Below, one piece after another: positions 57,590 through 64,000 of a stretch of 64,000 nt of DNA. Each line of letters starts with the position of its first letter. Position 1 is the first letter of the stretch. The position numbers and the translations under genes are program-made. The notes below the pieces were generated by a model. That model had not been told where the DNA came from, did not search any database, and saw nothing but the letters and a program-made list of their open reading frames with translations. The stretch comes from Apostichopus japonicus. Taxonomy: Eukaryota; Echinodermata; Holothuroidea; Aspidochirotida; Stichopodidae. The stretch covers positions 5,216,214 to 5,280,213 of the forward strand of contig NC_092567.1 of assembly GCF_037975245.1 (NCBI RefSeq), written 5' to 3'.

Positions 57590-59970
57590 TAGGGTCCCCA
57601 TAATGTGTGTGAGAATTTAATGAACAGTCTAATATTAATTTTTGACCATCTTATTTTCACCGTTTCAAAGTTTTGATGTCATTCCAAATTGATGAACTGC
57701 TTAATCTCAAATACATCCGTGTAGAAAATTACCTTGTCCAACTTTTACAGGCTCCACCCATATGTGGAACCATCATGTGGGGCAGAAGGTGGGGGGGGGG
57801 TTGCTGGAGGGGGAAACTGGGAAAGCAGCTATATGTAGGTTAGAGCTATCGTTAGGATCAAATATTTGAAAGCATAGGATATTATGTGTATTCATCCTTG
57901 TTGAATGGGATGGAGGGTCGGGGAGGGGTGGGGGGTGTCCAATTGACTTGGCTGCCCTATTGGTCGTCTATTTGCTTTTCTCCATGCTACGTAAAGTTTG
58001 ATATGTCCTGAAAATTACAGATTGTACACTATCACTCTATCTAGATCATTGCATGTGGCAAGTGGTGTGGGTTACTAAGGAATCAGGTACCGTATACAGG
58101 GTCAGACCTCCATAACGCCCTAATAATGTGATATTATGTATAAATAATGTTTTGATGTCATTCCACTAGTTGAGTGGGAATGAGGGGTGGGGATGATTGG
58201 AAAGCCCTAATCAGAATATATATGCTGTTGAATGTGCTGCATTCATACAATTTGATATATTATAGAGAAAATAGGGATGTACACTGTTATGGCTTTCTCC
58301 TTTTGTTTGAGAAAGATTTTTTTTACCATTTCCAACAGCATAGATTAAGGTGATGTATATTAAATGTAAAGTAGAAGGTTTTTTTTCCAACTATTAGGGT
58401 CCCCATAATGTGTGTGAGAATTTAATGAACAGTCTAATATTAATTTTTGACCATCTTATTTTCACCGTTTCAAAGTTTTGATGTCATTCCAAATTGGTGA
58501 ACTGCTTAATCTCAAATACAACAGTGTAGAAAATTACCTTGTCCAACATTTAAAGGCTCCACCCATATGTGGAACCATCATGTGGGGCAAAAGGGGGGTT
58601 ACTGGAGGGGGAAACTGGGAAAGCAGCTATATGTAGGTTAGAGCTATCATGATTATCAAATATTTGAAAGCATAGGATTTTATGTGTATTCATCCTTGGT
58701 GAATGGGATGGAGGGTCGGGGAGGGGTCCAATTGACTTGGCTGCCCTCTTGGTCGTCTATTTGCTTTTCTCCCTGCTACGTAAAGTTTGATATGTCCTGA
58801 AAATTACAGTTTGTACACTATCACTCTATCTAGCTCATTGCATATGTCAAGTGGTGTGGGTTACTATGGAATTAGGTACCCTATACAGGGTCAGACCTCC
58901 ATAACGCCCTAATATTGTGATATTATGTATAATGTTTTGATGTCATTCCACTAGTTGAGTGGGAATCAGGGGTGGGGATGATTGGAAAGCCCTAATCAGA
59001 ATATATGCTATTGCATGTGCTACATTCATACAATTTGATATATCATAGAGAAAATAGGGATGTTCACTGTTATGGCTTTCTCCTATTGTCTGAGAAAGAT
59101 TTTTTTTACCATTTCCAACAGCATAGATTAAGGTGATGTATATTAAATGTAAAGTAGAATGTTTTTTTTTCCCAACTATTAGGGTCCCCATAATGTGTGT
59201 GAGAATTTAATGAACAGTCTAATATTAGTTTTTGACCATCTTATTTCCACCGTTTCAAAGTTTTGTTGTCATTCCAAATTGATGAACTGCTTAATCTCAA
59301 ATACATCAGTGTAGAAAATAACCTTGTCCAACTTTTACAGGCTCCACCCATATGTGGAACCATCATGTGGGGCAAAAGGGGGGTTGCTGGAGGGGGAAAC
59401 TGGGAAAGCAGCTATATATGTAGGTTAGAGCTATCATGATGATCAAATATTTGAAAGCATAGGATTTTATGTGTATTCATCCTTGGTGAATGGGATGGAG
59501 GGTCGGGGAGGGGTCCAATTGACTTGGCTGCACTGTTGGTCGTCTATTTGCTTTTCTCCCTGCTACGTAAAGTTTGATATGTCCTGAAAATTACAGTTTG
59601 TACACTATCACTCTATCTAGCTCATTGCATGTGGCAAGTGGTGTGGGTTACTATGGAATCAGGTACCGTATACAGGGTCAGACCTCCATAACGCCCTAAT
59701 AATGTGATATTATGTATAAATAATGTTTTGATGTCATTCCACTAGTTGAGTGGGAATGAGGGGTGGGGATGATTGGAAAGCCCTAATCAGAATATATGCT
59801 GTTGCATGTGCTACATTCATACAATTTGATATATTATAGAGAAAATAGGGATGTACACTGTTATGGCTTTATCCTATTGTTTGAGAAAGATTTTTTTTAC
59901 CATTTCCAACAGCATAGATTAAGGTGATGTATATTAAATGTAATGTCGAAGGTTTTTTTTTCAACTATTA
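57590..59970 (+). repeat. higher-order repeat, three monomers, first copy
   Basis: Together with the next block at an offset of 2379-2380 bases it forms a near-identical pair: I found only about half a dozen differences by eye. Its three monomers differ from one another more than the two blocks do. Confidence 0.85.
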
Positions 59971-62350
59971 GGGTCCCCATAATGTGTGTGAGAATTTAAT
60001 GAATAGTCTAATATTAATTTTTGACCATCTTATTTTCACCGTTTCAAAGTTTTGATGTCATTCCAAATTGATGAACTGCTTAATCTCAAATACATCCGTG
60101 TAGAAAATTACCTTGTCCAACTTTTACAGGCTCCACCCATATGTGGAACCATCATGTGGGGCAGAAGGTGGGGGGGGGGGTTGCTGGAGGGGGAAACTGG
60201 GAAAGCAGCTATATGTAGGTTAGAGCTATCGTTAGGATCAAATATTTGAAAGCATAGGATATTATGTGTATTCATCCTTGTTGAATGGGATGGAGGGTCG
60301 GGGAGGGGTGGGGGGTGTCCAATTGACTTGGCTGCCCTATTGGTCGTCTATTTGCTTTTCTCCATGCTACGTAAAGTTTGATATGTCCTGAAAATTACAG
60401 ATTGTACACTATCACTCTATCTAGATCATTGCATGTGGCAAGTGGTGTGGGTTACTATGGAATCAGGTACCGTATACAGGGTCAGACCTCCATAACGCCC
60501 TAATAATGTGATATTATGTATAAATAATGTTTTGATGTCATTCCACTAGTTGAGTGGGAATGAGGGGTGGGGATGATTGGAAAGCCCTAATCAGAATATA
60601 TATGCTGTTGAATGTGCTGCATTCATACAATTTGATATATTATAGAGAAAATAGGGATGTACACTGTTATGGCTTTCTCCTTTTGTTTGAGAAAGATTTT
60701 TTTTACCATTTCCAACAGCATAGATTAAGGTGATGTATATTAAATGTAAAGTAGAAGGTTTTTTTTCCAACTATTAGGGTCCCCATAATGTGTGTGAGAA
60801 TTTAATGAACAGTCTAATATTAATTTTTGACCATCTTATTTTCACCGTTTCAAAGTTTTGATGTCATTCCAAATTGGTGAACTGCTTAATCTCAAATACA
60901 ACAGTGTAGAAAATTACCTTGTCCAACATTTAAAGGCTCCACCCATATGTGGAACCATCATGTGGGGCAAAAGGGGGGTTGCTGGAGGGGGAAACTGGGA
61001 AAGCAGCTATATGTAGGTTAGAGCTATCATGATTATCAAATATTTGAAAGCATAGGATTTTATGTGTATTCATCCTTGGTGAATGGGATGGAGGGTCGGG
61101 GAGGGGTCCAATTGACTTGGCTGCCCTCTTGGTCGTCTATTTGCTTTTCTCCCTGCTACGTAAAGTTTGATATGTCCTGAAAATTACAGTTTGTACACTA
61201 TCACTCTATCTAGCTCATTGCATATGTCAAGTGGTGTGGGTTACTATGGAATTAGGTACCCTATACAGGGTCAGACCTCCATAACGCCCTAATAATGTGA
61301 TATTATGTATAATGTTTTGATGTCATTCCACTAGTTGAGTGGGAATCAGGGGTGGGGATGATTGGAAAGCCCTAATCAGAATATATGCTATTGCATGTGC
61401 TACATTCATACAATTTGATATATCATAGAGAAAATAGGGATGTTCACTGTTATGGCTTTCTCCTATTGTCTGAGAAAGATTTTTTTTACCATTTCCAACA
61501 GCATAGATTAAGGTGATGTATATTAAATGTAAAGTAGAATGTTTTTTTTTCCCAACTATTAGGGTCCCCATAATGTGTGTGAGAATTTAATGAACAGTCT
61601 AATATTAGTTTTTGACCATCTTATTTCCACCGTTTCAAAGTTTTGTTGTCATTCCAAATTGATGAACTGCTTAATCTCAAATACATCAGTGTAGAAAATA
61701 ACCTTGTCCAACTTTTACAGGCTCCACCCATATGTGGAACCATCATGTGGGGCAAAAGGGGGGTTGCTGGAGGGGGAAACTGGGAAAGCAGCTATATATG
61801 TAGGTTAGAGCTATCATGATGATCAAATATTTGAAAGCATAGGATTTTATGTGTATTCATCCTTGGTGAATGGGATGGAGGGTCGGGGAGGGGTCCAATT
61901 GACTTGGCTGCACTGTTGGTCGTCTATTTGCTTTTCTCCCTGCTACGTAAAGTTTGATATGTCCTGAAAATTACAGTTTGTACACTATCACTCTATCTAG
62001 CTCATTGCATGTGGCAAGTGGTGTGGGTTACTATGGAATCAGGTACCGTATACAGGGTCAGACCTCCATAACGCCCTAATAATGTGATATTATGTATAAA
62101 TAATGTTTTGATGTCATTCCACTAGTTGAGTGGGAATGAGGGGTGGGGATGATTGGAAAGCCCTAATCAGAATATATGCTGTTGCATGTGCTACATTCAT
62201 ACAATTTGATATATTATAGAGAAAATAGGGATGTACACTGTTATGGCTTTATCCTATTGTTTGAGAAAGATTTTTTTTACCATTTCCAACAGCATAGATT
62301 AAGGTGATGTATATTAAATGTAATGTCGAAGGTTTTTTTTTCAACTATTA
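59971..62350 (+). repeat. higher-order repeat, three monomers, second copy
   Basis: Second copy of the three-monomer block. Identity with the first block fades after about 62350, where the sequence begins to follow the type of the last two monomers. Confidence 0.85.
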
Positions 62351-64000
62351 GGGTCCCCATAATGTTTGTGAGAATTTAATGAGTAGTCTAACATTAATTT
62401 TTGACCATCTTATTTCCACCGTTTCAAAGTTTTGTTGTCATTCCAAATTGATGAACTGCTTAATCTCAAATACATCAGTGTAGAAAATAACCTTGTCCAA
62501 CTTTTACAGGCTCCACCCATATGTGGAACCATCATGTGGGGCAGAAGGCGGGGGGGGGGGTGTTGCTGGAGGGGGAAACTGGGAAAACAGCTATATGTAG
62601 GTTCTAGGGCTATCATTAGGATCACATATTTGAAAGCATAGGATTTTATGTGTATTCATCCTTGTTGAATGGGATGGAGGGTCGGGGAGGGGGGAGGGGG
62701 GTCCAAGTGACTTGGCTGCCCTCTTGGTCGTCTATTTGCTTTTCACCCTGCTACGTAAAGTTTGATATGTCCTGAAAATTACAGTTTGTACACTATCACT
62801 CTATCTAGCTCATTGCATATGTCAAGTGGTGTGGGTTACTATGGAATTAGGTATCCTATACAGGGTCAGACCTCCATAACGCCCTAATATTGTGATATTA
62901 TGTATAAATAATGTTTTGATGTCATTCCACTAGTTGAGTGGGAATCAGGGGTGGGGATGATTGGAAAGCCCTAATCAGAATATATGCTGTTGCATGTGCA
63001 ACATTCATACAATTTGATATATTATAGAGAAAATAGGGATGTACACTGTTATGGCTTTCTCCTATTGATTGAGAAAGATTTATTTTACCATTTCCAACAG
63101 CATAGATTAAGGTGATGTATATTAAATGTAAAGTAGAATGTTTTTTTTCCAACTATTAGGGTCCGCATAATGTTTGTGAGAATTTAATGAACAGTCTAAT
63201 ATTAATTTTTGACCATCTTATTTCCACCGTTTCAAAGTTTTGTTGTCATTCCAAATTGATGAACTGCTTAATCTCAAATACATCAGTGTAGAAAATAACC
63301 TTGTCCAACTTTTACAGGCTCCACCCATATGTGGAACCATCATGTGGGGCAGAAGGCGGGGGGGGGGGGTGTTGCTGGAGGGGGAAACTGGGAAAACAGC
63401 TATATGTAGGTTCTAGGGCTATCATTAGGATCACATATTTGAAAGCATAGGATTTTATGTGTATTCATCCTTGTTGAATGGGATGGAGGGTCGGGGAGGG
63501 GGGAGGGGGGTCCAAGTGACTTGGCTGCCCTCTTGGTCGTCTATTTGCTTTTCACCCTGCTACGTAAAGTTTGATATGTCCTGAAAATTACAGTTTGTAC
63601 ACTATCACTCTATCTAGCTCATTGCATATGTCAAGTGGTGTGGGTTACTATGGAATTAGGTATCCTATACAGGGTCAGACCTCCATAACGCCCTAATATT
63701 GTGATATTATGTATAAATAATGTTTTGATGTCATTCCACTAGTTGAGTGGGAATCAGGGGTGGGGATGATTGGAAAGCCCTAATCAGAATATATGCTGTT
63801 GCATGTGCAACATTCATACAATTTGATATATTATAGAGAAAATAGGGATGTACACTGTTATGGCTTTCTCCTATTGATTGAGAAAGATTTATTTTACCAT
63901 TTCCAACAGCATAGATTAAGGTGATGTATATTAAATGTAAAGTAGAATGTTTTTTTTCCAACTATTAGGGTCCGCATAATGTTTGTGAGAATTTAATGAA

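Larger units (their letters stand above)
55025..64000 (+). repeat. satellite array, about 11 monomers of 785-808 bp, continues past the window
   Basis: The landmark CCACCCATATG recurs at 55343, 56148, 56950, 57754, 58559, 59344, 60133, 60939, 61724, 62513 and 63321. The spacings are 805, 802, 804, 805, 785, 789, 806, 785, 789 and 808. Monomers are similar throughout, differing mostly in G-run and T-run length and in scattered bases. Short frames on both strands recur with the unit and are not genes. The array is cut by the window edge. Confidence 0.97.

Noticed and set aside
58943-63961. Recurring 65-100 codon frames on both strands of the satellite
   Set aside because: They follow the monomer period and change length with G- and T-run slippage; no splice or domain evidence.
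1-64000. CRISPR arrays, operons, phage or bacterial insertion sequences
   Set aside because: None present; gene structure and repeats are those of an animal nuclear genome.

Overview
The window is eukaryotic nuclear DNA: AT-rich and intron-dominated, with non-LTR retrotransposon tails, a Penelope-like element, hAT-type DNA transposons, a tRNA-derived SINE, microsatellites and a large satellite array. There is no prokaryotic gene organisation. The ZU5-UPA-Death gene and the repeat repertoire suggest a marine invertebrate, probably a deuterostome such as an echinoderm. That placement is an inference, because no species marker is present.

The one recognisable host gene runs on the minus strand from about 48.0 kb down to 10.06 kb. 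I rebuilt it by hand from splice sites and reading phase. It ends with a ZU5 domain, a UPA domain (three exons), a Ser/Thr-rich linker and a Death domain. This is the cytoplasmic architecture of UNC5 netrin receptors and related PIDD/UNC5CL-type proteins. Upstream of ZU5 lie several very short exons of 24-77 nt spread over about 30 kb, all compatible with one open frame. The 5' end of the gene was not found.

Layout. 0-10 kb: intergenic, with one hAT-type element. 10-18.7 kb: the domain-coding exons, with two LINE tails in introns. 19.8-36 kb: a long intron region built from diverged segmental duplications (copies A, B, C, D), carrying micro-exons and 20-bp repeats containing the CRE palindrome. 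Copy B is interrupted by a three-level nest: an hAT-like element containing a Penelope-like element, whose reverse transcriptase is itself split by another hAT-type element. The Penelope-like element carries a minus-strand hammerhead ribozyme. 36-48 kb: SINE, more hAT-type elements (including a second nest), tandem repeats and two short upstream exons. 48.9-49.5 kb: a third LINE tail. 50-53 kb: diverged copies of a roughly 150-bp repeat. 54.65-64.0 kb: a satellite array of roughly 0.8-kb monomers, with a 2.38-kb three-monomer higher-order duplication, preceded by an inverted, diverged monomer fragment. The array runs off the right edge.

Splice sites and repeat alignments were done by eye. Exon calls rest on consensus sites, open frame and matching phase, not on transcripts.
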